DNA of 64,000 nucleotides, taken from positions 24,282 through 88,281 of the forward strand of contig JBFWUS010000010.1 of the NCBI GenBank assembly GCA_050247155.1. Direction: 5' to 3'. The stretch comes from Mesorhizobium_G sp050247155. GTDB lineage: Bacteria > Pseudomonadota > Alphaproteobacteria > Rhizobiales > Rhizobiaceae. The translations under genes and the position numbers were made by a program. The stretch's first letter is position 1; each line of letters starts with the position of its first letter. Positions 17,273-24,695 of this stretch are shown here, piece after piece. The notes beneath the pieces are model-generated. The model did no database searches, was not told the origin of the DNA, and saw only the letters and a list, made by a program, of their open reading frames with translations.

Positions 17273-17587
17273 ATGGTCTTCTCGATTCTGAAAGCGTGGC
17301 TCACAGCCGCGCTGACCCGCCGCCGGTTGCTTGACGAGCTGGCGGATCTGTCGCCGGAGCAACGCCGCGACGCTGGACTGGACCGTAGTGACCTTGTCTT
17401 GCCGCGTGGAGTTGAACCAGACGGGGTGATGCTACAGCGGATAGGCTGGCGGGCGGAGCGCTCCGAGGTCGAAGTGCAACTGTGCGGAAACGCGCTTCGG
17501 ATATCGCGTCCCGCGCCCCTTCGGGCCACTGTCTGCTCGCATCCTTCGCCGCGTTTCTCTGCCGCCAACGCTTTGGTGGCGCCCTGA
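17273..17587 (+). CDS. DUF1127-like N-terminus with unrelated tail
   Basis: A 104-residue ORF. Residues 1-45 include LLDELADLSPEQRRDAGLDRSDL, a DUF1127-like helix pair; the remaining 55 residues are proline-, serine- and cysteine-containing and match nothing I know. GGTGGAGG precedes the ATG. The long tail could be a frame extension after loss of the original stop, since canonical DUF1127 proteins end soon after the core. Confidence 0.55.
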   Translation: MVFSILKAWLTAALTRRRLLDELADLSPEQRRDAGLDRSDLVLPRGVEPDGVMLQRIGWRAERSEVEVQLCGNALRISRPAPLRATVCSHPSPRFSAANALVAP

Positions 17588-17605
17588 AAGGTCTGGCTGA
17601 AACTG

Positions 17606-18169
17606 CTAACGCTTCACGGTCAGCACCGTCTGGCGGGACAGCAACGGCAAAAGCCGGCGCATCACAGGATGCGTCACCGCCACGCAGCCGGCCGTCGGCG
17701 TGAACCCCGGCCGCGCGAGATGGAAAAAGATCGCGCTGCCGCGACCGCGGCGGCGCGGCCTGATATTCCAGTCAAGCACGATGCAGGCATCGTAGAGGTC
17801 GTCGTCACGCAGCATGCGTTCATGGCTGGCTGCGTAAGGCATCTTGACTGGCCGGTTATAGTTGCGGTCATCAGGCACTTCGCACCAGCCGAGCGTTGGC
17901 GCGATGGTGGCGAGCGGCAGCGAAGAGCGCAGGGCAAAGCGGCCCTTGCGGATATAGCCGGACAAGAGGCGCATGCGCGCCAGCGGCGTCGCGCCGTCGC
18001 CCTCCCGTTTGTTCGATGAAATGCCGCCGCGCCCCAGGGCACATGGGAACACCGTTCTGCCGGCCAGAAGCAGGCCCTTGCGCTGGTTTCCCGGTTTCGC
18101 TCTGACGATAATTTGACTCAATCGACCGGTTTTCCCGGCTCGCTTCTCAATTTTGACCGATCTTGCCAT
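17606..18169 (-). CDS. L,D-transpeptidase (YkuD) family protein
   Basis: A 187-residue protein with the YkuD catalytic arrangement: H150 in FFHLARPGF and nucleophile C162 in PTAGCVAV. Ahead of it are GRGGISSNKREGDGATPL and WCEVPDDRNYN, which fit the YkuD fold. The family makes 3-3 peptidoglycan cross-links or anchors proteins; small stand-alone rhizobial copies are uncharacterised. No clear signal peptide is seen, although the basic N-terminus could be a poor one. Confidence 0.85.
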   Translation of the reverse strand: MARSVKIEKRAGKTGRLSQIIVRAKPGNQRKGLLLAGRTVFPCALGRGGISSNKREGDGATPLARMRLLSGYIRKGRFALRSSLPLATIAPTLGWCEVPDDRNYNRPVKMPYAASHERMLRDDDLYDACIVLDWNIRPRRRGRGSAIFFHLARPGFTPTAGCVAVTHPVMRRLLPLLSRQTVLTVKR

Positions 18170-18259
18170 AATAGAACCATGAATCGTGCTGGGTCAGACC
18201 TTCGGCAATTGCGTCGGGCGGTCAAGCCGGCGCGAGCCCTCTGACAGACGGAATTCTTC

Positions 18260-18943
18260 ATGCCAGCGCGCAGCATCCTGATTGTTGATGACGACGACGA
18301 TTTGCGCTCGACGCTCGTCGAGCAGCTTTCCCCTTATGAGGAATTCGATGTCGCCGAAGAGGCGACGGCCAGCAAAGGCATCAATGCCGCGCGCAACGGG
18401 GTGGTCGATCTTCTGATCATGGATGTCGGCCTGCCTGACATGGATGGCCGCGAGGCGGTGAAGATCCTGCGCAAGGGCGGCTACAAAGCGCCGATCATCA
18501 TGCTGACCGGGCATGATACGGATTCGGACACGATCCTGGGTCTGGAAGCCGGCGCTAACGATTATGTTACGAAGCCCTTCCGTTTCGCCGTGCTGCTGGC
18601 GCGCATTCGCGCGCAACTGCGCCAGCACGAGCAAAGCGAGGATGCGACGTTTACCGTCGGGCCCTACACCTTCAAGCCGAGCCAGAAGCTGTTGATCGAC
18701 CAGCGCGGCACCAAGATCAGGCTGACCGAGAAGGAAGCCTCGATCATCAAATATCTTTTCCGCGCCGACCAGCGCGTGGTCACCCGCGATGTACTGCTGG
18801 AAGAGGTGTGGGGCTATAATTCCGGCGTCACTACCCACACGCTGGAAACCCATGTCTATCGCCTGCGCCAGAAGATCGAGCGCGATCCATCCAAGGCGGA
18901 GATCCTGGTGACGGAGGCCGGTGGTTACAAACTCGTGCCCTGA
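18260..18943 (+). CDS. cenR: OmpR-type response regulator, CenR-like
   Basis: A 227-residue response regulator. The receiver domain has an acidic pocket DDDDD at 10-14, phospho-acceptor D55 in MDVGLPDMDG and K105 in TKPF; the winged helix ends in the usual THTLETHVYRLRQKIE. The stretch FAVLLARIRAQLRQHEQSED and the C-terminus VTEAGGYKLVP closely match my memory of Caulobacter CenR, an orphan regulator of the cell envelope, so I use that symbol with some caution. No histidine kinase is adjacent. Confidence 0.8.
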   Translation: MPARSILIVDDDDDLRSTLVEQLSPYEEFDVAEEATASKGINAARNGVVDLLIMDVGLPDMDGREAVKILRKGGYKAPIIMLTGHDTDSDTILGLEAGANDYVTKPFRFAVLLARIRAQLRQHEQSEDATFTVGPYTFKPSQKLLIDQRGTKIRLTEKEASIIKYLFRADQRVVTRDVLLEEVWGYNSGVTTHTLETHVYRLRQKIERDPSKAEILVTEAGGYKLVP

Positions 18944-19087
18944 CGTATGCTTGGCCGGCGAAAATATCGTTCGGCGACAAATCGTTAACCATCGGGTCAG
19001 AGTTCTGTTAGAGGATCGTCAGGTAATCGGCTTTCACCGCGTGGATTATTGCCAATCGCGCGGGCGGCGCTTGAACCTGGGGACCCG

Positions 19088-19543
19088 ATGGCGCTGGATG
19101 ACGACATCCGCACGTTATCCGGCGTGGCTTTGTTCCAGAGCCTCGCCGACGACCATTTGCGCCTGCTTGCCTTCGGCGCCGAACGGGTAAAGCTCCCTGC
19201 CGGACAACGACTCTACCGGGAAGGCGACATCGCCGATTCGGCCTTCGTGGTGACTGACGGCAGGATCGGCCTCTATCACAACCGCGACGGCCGCCTGGAA
19301 ATGGTCGGGCGTGCCGAAGTCGGCGAAATTGTCAGTGAGCTAGCCCTGATCGCCGAGACTCAACGCCTTACGGAGGCGGTTGCGTTGTCCGATTCCCAGC
19401 TTCTGCGGCTCGACCGAAAGTCCTTTAAGCGCATACTGGACGAGTATCCGGAAATCGCCGCGCCGCTTTACGATCGGATCGCGGACGATCTGCAGGCTAT
19501 GGTTGCGCGGCTCGAACGCCTGTCTCCGCATTTCGAGAACTGA
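19088..19543 (+). CDS. Cyclic nucleotide-binding domain protein
   Basis: A 151-residue protein that is essentially one cNMP-binding beta barrel: LFQSLADDHLRLLAFGAE, LYREGDIADSAFVVTDGRIGL, and a phosphate-binding-cassette-like turn VGEIVSELALIAETQR that lacks the usual R-T/S pair in the strict form. There is no DNA-binding domain. It follows the CenR-like gene with a 144-bp gap and is probably a sensor or partner subunit; function unknown. Confidence 0.8.
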   Translation: MALDDDIRTLSGVALFQSLADDHLRLLAFGAERVKLPAGQRLYREGDIADSAFVVTDGRIGLYHNRDGRLEMVGRAEVGEIVSELALIAETQRLTEAVALSDSQLLRLDRKSFKRILDEYPEIAAPLYDRIADDLQAMVARLERLSPHFEN

Positions 19544-19546
19544 TGA

Positions 19547-19575
19547 CCCTCGGGGGTGCTTTTTCACCCGAAGGG
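19547..19575. terminator. Hairpin between convergent genes
   Basis: CCCTCGGGGGTG and CACCCGAAGGG pair around a CTTTTT loop between the cyclic-nucleotide gene and xthA, which converge here. No long T-run follows on either strand, so terminator activity is uncertain. Confidence 0.35.
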
Positions 19576-19607
19576 CCGTGTGAGCGTGCGCCGCCAGATT
19601 TGCCTGC

Positions 19608-20417
19608 TCATTCGCCGAGGTCGAAACGCCCGATGACCGGCACGTGATCGGAAGGCCGCTCCCAGCCACGTGCCTCGCGCAAAATGTCGATGCCGGCGAG
19701 ATTCGGCACCAGATTGGGCGAGGCCCAGATGTGGTCGAGCCTGCGGCCACGGTCCGACGCCTGCCAGTCCTGCGCGCGATAGCTCCACCATGTGTAGATC
19801 TTCTGCTCGTTCGGCACGTTGTGGCGCATCAGATCCGCCCAGCCGCCTGCCGAGCGCATCGATTCCAGATTGGTTGTCTCGACGGGTGTATGACTGACGA
19901 CGTTCAGGAGCTGTTTGTGCGACCAGACGTCATGCTCCTGCGGCGCGATGTTCAAGTCGCCGACGAGGATAGAAGCGCTCTCGCCGTCGAAACCGCCTTT
20001 GATCGCGCGCATCTCGTCGACGAAACCGAGCTTATGCTTGAACTTGGGGTTGATCTCGGGATCAGGCTCGTCACCGCCTGCAGGCACATAAAAATTGTGA
20101 AGGAGATGCGTCTTGCCGCCCGCCCTGAATTTCACCGAGAGATGCCGGCTGTCCTCCACGCCGAAGAAGCGGCGTTTTTCCACGATCTCGATCGGCCGGC
20201 GCGAAAGCGTGGCTACCCCGTGATAGCCCTTCTGGCCATGGATCGCGATGTGCTCATAGCCGAGTCCGCGAAACGGCTCGAACGGGAAAAGATCGTCCGG
20301 ACATTTGGTCTCCTGCAGGCAGAGAATGTCCGGCCGGTATTCCGTCAAGAATTTCTCGACCAGCGGGGCGCGCAGCCGAACAGAGTTGATATTCCAGGTG
20401 GCGACGGAGAAAGGCAT
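19608..20417 (-). CDS. xthA: Exodeoxyribonuclease III
   Basis: A 269-residue AP endonuclease/3'-5' exonuclease for base-excision repair. The EEP-fold landmarks are in order: WNINSVRLR, LCLQETKCPD with the catalytic glutamate, YHGVATLSRRP, NFYVPAGGDEPDP, LVGDLNIAP with catalytic D and N, RRLDHIWAS and the terminal PSDHVPV with D-H. Length is normal for alphaproteobacterial XthA. Confidence 0.95.
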   Translation of the reverse strand: MPFSVATWNINSVRLRAPLVEKFLTEYRPDILCLQETKCPDDLFPFEPFRGLGYEHIAIHGQKGYHGVATLSRRPIEIVEKRRFFGVEDSRHLSVKFRAGGKTHLLHNFYVPAGGDEPDPEINPKFKHKLGFVDEMRAIKGGFDGESASILVGDLNIAPQEHDVWSHKQLLNVVSHTPVETTNLESMRSAGGWADLMRHNVPNEQKIYTWWSYRAQDWQASDRGRRLDHIWASPNLVPNLAGIDILREARGWERPSDHVPVIGRFDLGE

Positions 20418-20477
20418 GAGGCGACAGATATCCGTGGTTGGACGGACCCATGCCAGCCCCTGCCCATTGATGCAAGA

Positions 20478-21173
20478 TTAAGCCGCAGTGGTCTCCAGCA
20501 CCTTCTCTTGGACCACGGCGTTTTCCGGCCTGCGGATGACCGCAATCCAGGTAAAGCCGCGATAGAGCCGCCGCTCTTCGAACTCGCAGCCATTGGCGGC
20601 TGCGATGTCGGCGCTGGCACGGAACATCAGCGCGCGTGGCGTCACATGAAACCGCGTCAGCCAGGCATGGAGCATCGATTTGCTCCAGCCGGGCAGGCCG
20701 CGCAGGTCTCCGAAATCGACGATGTGCAATTCGCCACCGGGTGCGAGTTGCTCCACGGCTCGCTCGATCACCGCCTGCCAGGACGGGATCATCGAGACGG
20801 CGTAGGAGATGAAGACGCGATCGAACGTCTCGCGGTCGAACACGCGCTGCGGATCGAAGCTGGCCGCGTCGGCATAAGCGAGCCGTGACCGCCGCTCGAT
20901 GCCCGCTTTGAACACGGCCTTGCCGGCGCTGACCAGCATTTCGCGCGAAATGTCGATGCCGAACAGTTTTGCCGTCTGATAAAGCCGGCCAGCCTTCACC
21001 AGATTGCGGCCGGTGCCGCAGCCTATCTCCAGCACCGTGCCACCTTCAGGCACGTCGAGGCCGATCAGCATCGGGTCGCGGCCGATCAGATAGAATTTGC
21101 GCGTTGCGTCGTAGAAATGGCGCTGGTGTCGATAGACCTTGTCCATCAGGCCGGCATGGTCGAGCACGGTCAT
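20478..21173 (-). CDS. btaB: Betaine-lipid N-methyltransferase
   Basis: A 231-residue SAM methyltransferase: motif I VLEIGCGTGRNLVKAG, motif II FGIDISREML and a post-motif FDRVFISYAVSMIPSW. It matches BtaB, which trimethylates diacylglyceryl-homoserine to the betaine lipid DGTS. The assignment rests on the adjacent btaA, which it overlaps by four bases (ATGA). DGTS replaces phospholipids when phosphate is scarce. Confidence 0.9.
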   Translation of the reverse strand: MTVLDHAGLMDKVYRHQRHFYDATRKFYLIGRDPMLIGLDVPEGGTVLEIGCGTGRNLVKAGRLYQTAKLFGIDISREMLVSAGKAVFKAGIERRSRLAYADAASFDPQRVFDRETFDRVFISYAVSMIPSWQAVIERAVEQLAPGGELHIVDFGDLRGLPGWSKSMLHAWLTRFHVTPRALMFRASADIAAANGCEFEERRLYRGFTWIAVIRRPENAVVQEKVLETTAA

Positions 21174-22432
21174 GATGCCTGCTCCTTCAACAGATAGAGG
21201 TGGAAGCCGCCGTAGATGGACGAACGGTCACGCTGGTGCTGCGCGCGCGACTCGGCCTCGCGATAATCCCAGCGGGCGAGCAGCGCGTCGTCGACACGGC
21301 CAGGCAGCAGCGTCGGCTCCGCCGCAGTGCGGAAGATGACGCGGGCGCAAGGCGCAGCGGTGCGGGTGATCTGCGTCCAGAGCTCGTTGAGCTGGCGGTC
21401 GGACATCCAGTCCTGCGCGTCGAGCAGGACGAAGCGATCGATCGAGGCTTCCGGCTTTGTTGCGAGCAGGTCGGTGAAGGACTCGTTGACCACCGTCAAC
21501 CGGTCCACGCGGGCGCGCACCGTCTCGTAATTGTGGCGGCCGAGATAGGGCGGCAACGGACCGGCTTCTCCATAGGACCGGCCAAAAGCCTGCCAGGCGA
21601 AATAATTGTCGGCGATCGGGAAATCGCAGGCGAGCTTTTCCAGCCGCGTCTTCAGGATCGAGGCCATGCCGCCCGTGCCGGCGCTGGCCAGAGCATCATA
21701 TTGCTGTGGTGGAATGCCGAGACCGAACAGCGTCGATTTCCGCGCCGTCGCCCAGCGCACCAGCCGGCTATCAAACATGGGGGCGATGGCGGCATCGAAG
21801 AAGGCGCGCTGTTCGTCGAGATTCTTGGCCTTCAGAAGGTCGTTCGGGTCGATGCCGTAGAGTCGTGCGACACGATGCCCCGCCCCAATGAAGAGCCCGA
21901 GCAGGCCATGGCGATAGACATTGCGCGAAAAGATCGAAATGCGGCGGCGACCGAGCCATGTGCGACCGTCCCAATAGGCGCGGCTTTGCGGGTCGAGCAG
22001 CGGACGCAGCGACCGCTCATAAGCGATGACGTTCGCCTTCTCATCGCCCCTGCCGTAGAACCGGAAGAACGAATCGTAGTTCGGCAGCGCCTTCAGCGCG
22101 GCAATCTTTAGCCGGTTAAAGGCCACGTGGGCAGGGTTAAGATCGACCGCCTCGATACGCGCCGGGTCGGCGATCAAATAGGACAGTGCATTGCAGCCGC
22201 CCGAGGCGATGGTGACGATGCGATGGCCCGGTTCAATGCGTAGCGCCGCCATGTCGACATCCGGATCCTCCCAGATTTGCGGATAGACAAGGCCCTTGAA
22301 GAGGTAAGCGAAGAAGCGTTGGCCCATGCCGGCGCGCGACAGCGCCTTGTCCTGACCGACGGCGCGCACCAGCCGGCGCTTGACTTCCTTGCGACCTGCC
22401 TGATCTTCCCAGTCGGTAGCCGTCGAGACCAT
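21170..22432 (-). CDS. btaA: SAM:diacylglycerol 3-amino-3-carboxypropyltransferase
   Basis: A 420-residue BtaA (DUF3419) protein that transfers the aminocarboxypropyl group of SAM to diacylglycerol. Seen are the N-terminal LVYPQIWEDPDVDMAAL, IVTIASGGCNALSYL (SAM-binding loop), VDLNPAHVAFNRLK, and the C-terminal LLDAQDWM. AAAAGGGGAAAC precedes the ATG. It lies between a PlcP-like phosphoesterase gene and btaB, giving a complete lipid-exchange operon. Confidence 0.95.
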   Translation of the reverse strand: MVSTATDWEDQAGRKEVKRRLVRAVGQDKALSRAGMGQRFFAYLFKGLVYPQIWEDPDVDMAALRIEPGHRIVTIASGGCNALSYLIADPARIEAVDLNPAHVAFNRLKIAALKALPNYDSFFRFYGRGDEKANVIAYERSLRPLLDPQSRAYWDGRTWLGRRRISIFSRNVYRHGLLGLFIGAGHRVARLYGIDPNDLLKAKNLDEQRAFFDAAIAPMFDSRLVRWATARKSTLFGLGIPPQQYDALASAGTGGMASILKTRLEKLACDFPIADNYFAWQAFGRSYGEAGPLPPYLGRHNYETVRARVDRLTVVNESFTDLLATKPEASIDRFVLLDAQDWMSDRQLNELWTQITRTAAPCARVIFRTAAEPTLLPGRVDDALLARWDYREAESRAQHQRDRSSIYGGFHLYLLKEQAS

Positions 22433-22462
22433 AGCGTTTCCCCTTTTGGGTTGAAGTGATGC

Positions 22463-23299
22463 TCAGGCGGCGCGGCGACGCCAGATCGGCGCCGCAAGGG
22501 CGCGTTGGCGGTTGAGCCCGCGGCTCTGCATGGTCCAGTCGATGAGTTCGAAGCGGCCGTCGAAGTGTTCGACGACGGCCGTGCAGCTTTCCACCCAGTC
22601 GCCGGTATTGATGTAGACGACGCCGTTCATCTCACGCTGGGCGGCGCTGTGGATATGGCCGCAGATCACGCCATCGACTCCATGACGGCCGGCCTCTGCG
22701 ACCAGCGTCTCTTCATACTTGCCGATGAAGTTGACCGCGTGTTTGACCTTCTGCTTTGCCCAGGCCGAGAGCGACCAATAGGTGAAGCCGAGCCGGCGGC
22801 GAATGGCGTTGACATAGCCGCTGACCGCCATCGCAAGCGCATAGGCCCAGTCACCGACGAAGGCGAGCCATTTGGCGTGACGCACGACCATATCGAACAC
22901 GTCGCCATGGATGACCAGATAACGCTTGCCGTCGGCGGCGACATGCAGCGCCGTCTCGCGCACCTCGATGCCACCGAAATGCGTGCCATAGAAATCACGG
23001 AAAAACTCATCGTGATTGCCGGGTACGTAGATGATCTTTGAGCCTTTGCGCGCTTTGCGTAGAAGCTTCTGCACGACATCGTTGTGCGACTGGGGCCAGT
23101 ACCAAGCCTGGCGCAGCCGCCAGCCGTCGACAATATCGCCGACTAAATAAATCATATCGGCGTCGTGATGCTTGAGGAATTCGAGCAGCGCATCGACCTG
23201 CGCGGTCTTGGTGCCGAGATGCAGATCGGACAGAAACAGCGCCCGATACTTTCGCGGCTCACGATCGAGATTGGAATCGTTGTTTTCGGCCTCTTCCAT
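22463..23299 (-). CDS. plcP: PlcP-like metallophosphoesterase (phospholipase C type)
   Basis: A 278-residue calcineurin-fold phosphoesterase of COG2908. Metal ligands are seen as D25 and H27 (SDLHLG), D55 (LVGDIVDGW), N95-H96 (PGNHDEFF), HGDVFD and GHIHSA. The set covers LpxH-like enzymes and the rhizobial/marine PlcP, which strips head groups from phospholipids to give diacylglycerol. Position immediately before btaA-btaB, whose substrate is diacylglycerol, favours PlcP. The ATG at 23299 is chosen because the in-frame ATG at 23323 lies inside the Pho-box-like site. Confidence 0.75.
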   Translation of the reverse strand: MEEAENNDSNLDREPRKYRALFLSDLHLGTKTAQVDALLEFLKHHDADMIYLVGDIVDGWRLRQAWYWPQSHNDVVQKLLRKARKGSKIIYVPGNHDEFFRDFYGTHFGGIEVRETALHVAADGKRYLVIHGDVFDMVVRHAKWLAFVGDWAYALAMAVSGYVNAIRRRLGFTYWSLSAWAKQKVKHAVNFIGKYEETLVAEAGRHGVDGVICGHIHSAAQREMNGVVYINTGDWVESCTAVVEHFDGRFELIDWTMQSRGLNRQRALAAPIWRRRAA

Positions 23300-23321
23300 G
23301 CGCCGCCTTTGCCAAATTCCC

Positions 23322-23339
23322 ATGACAGGCGGATGACGC
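23322..23339 (-). promoter_or_regulatory. Pho-box-like PhoB site before plcP-btaA-btaB
   Basis: On the minus strand the site reads GCGTCAT-CCGC-CTGTCAT. The second half-site is a perfect CTGTCAT, the first matches five of seven, and the four-base spacer gives the 11-bp periodicity of PhoB half-sites. It lies 22 bp before the chosen plcP start, rather near it, so the transcript start and start codon deserve checking. Confidence 0.65.
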
Positions 23340-23406
23340 CGCGGTCTGTTGCGAATAGCGTCGGCTCGTTAAGAATACCGCGATCAAAGCTCCACGGGGA
23401 CTTTCC

Positions 23407-24552
23407 ATGCTGCTGACCAACCGCGATATGATCGAGCTTGTCGACTGGCGGCATGCGCTGCACAGCAAGCCGGAGATATCGGGCGAGGAGGGCGAGACGG
23501 CGGCGGCGGTGGTTCGGTTTGTCGGCGCAAGCAAGCCGGACCGCATGGTGACGCAACTCGGGGGACATGGCGTGGCGGCGGTATTCGACAGTGGCGAGCC
23601 GGGACCCACCGTGATGTTCCGCTGCGAACTTGATGCGTTGCCTATCGAGGAGCTTTCCGACGCGCCGCATCGCTCGACCGTGCCCGGCAAGGGGCATCTT
23701 TGCGGGCATGACGGGCACATGACCATTGTTGCCGCGCTAGCACGCGCGATCGGTCGAGAGCGGCCGAAACGTGGGCGCGCCATTCTGTTGTTCCAACCGG
23801 CAGAGGAGACAGGCGCGGGTGCGGCCGCGGTGATCGCCGATCAAAAATTCGAAGCGATCGCTCCCGACTATGCCTTCGCGTTGCACAACATGCCGGGCGT
23901 GCCGCTGGGCGAGGCGCGGCTGTCGGCTGGAGCGGCGAATTGCGCCTCGCGCGGCATGCGCATCGTCCTGACCGGTAAGACATCGCACGCGTCCGTACCA
24001 GAAGGCGGAATCTCGCCCATGTTGGCCGTTTCGCGCCTCATGCCTGTGCTGACGGCGCTCGGGCGTGGCGGAGCGCTGGACGCCGGCTATACGCTGGTCA
24101 CCGTCACTCATGCCGCCATGGGCGAACCTGCCTTCGGCATCGCGCCCGGTCGCGCCGAGATCTGGGCGACGCTGCGTACCATCAACGACGCGGGCATGGA
24201 CGCAATGGTGGCCGCTGCCGAGGAACTGGCGCAAACGGAAGCGGCGGCGGCAGGGCTTGGCGTCGAGATCGACTATCACGACGTCTTCCACCACTGCGAC
24301 AACGATGCCGAAGCCGTAGGATTGTTGCGACAGGCGTTCGATGTCGAAGGAATTGTCTACGACCAGTCCGAGCCGATGCGTGGCTCGGAGGATTTCGGGC
24401 TGTTCGGCCGCAAGGCGAAATCGGCCATGTTCCTGTTCGGCTCCGGCGAGGCGTCACCACAACTGCACAATCCCGATTTCGACTTTCCAGACGTGCTGAT
24501 CGAACCCGCTGCCCGCATCTTCATGCGCCTGAAGCGCAACTTGCTCGGATAG
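23407..24552 (+). CDS. M20-family amidohydrolase
   Basis: A 381-residue peptidase M20 family hydrolase of the hippurate/indole-acetyl-amino-acid hydrolase type. Metal-site segments are HSKPEISGEE, CELDALPIEE, HLCGHDGHM, FQPAEETGAG and the C-terminal MRGSEDF. It probably cleaves an N-acyl amino acid; the substrate is unknown. It diverges from plcP, with 107 bp between the starts. Confidence 0.9.
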   Translation: MLLTNRDMIELVDWRHALHSKPEISGEEGETAAAVVRFVGASKPDRMVTQLGGHGVAAVFDSGEPGPTVMFRCELDALPIEELSDAPHRSTVPGKGHLCGHDGHMTIVAALARAIGRERPKRGRAILLFQPAEETGAGAAAVIADQKFEAIAPDYAFALHNMPGVPLGEARLSAGAANCASRGMRIVLTGKTSHASVPEGGISPMLAVSRLMPVLTALGRGGALDAGYTLVTVTHAAMGEPAFGIAPGRAEIWATLRTINDAGMDAMVAAAEELAQTEAAAAGLGVEIDYHDVFHHCDNDAEAVGLLRQAFDVEGIVYDQSEPMRGSEDFGLFGRKAKSAMFLFGSGEASPQLHNPDFDFPDVLIEPAARIFMRLKRNLLG

Positions 24553-24695
24553 TGACCGCTGCACGTCTGATCGGCTCAACCCTATGGCGGCTGGCTTGCG
24601 CCTCAAAACCATGCGCGCCTCGGCCATTGGTCAGATAGACGCGCCCCAAAGGCGAGCATAGTGTCGGGTGTACATCTCAGTTTGGGAGGACGGCG

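Noticed and set aside
22463..23299. LpxH (UDP-2,3-diacylglucosamine hydrolase) as the primary name
   Set aside because: Fold fits both, but the operon with btaA/btaB and the Pho-box-like site favour a PlcP role; kept as alternative only.
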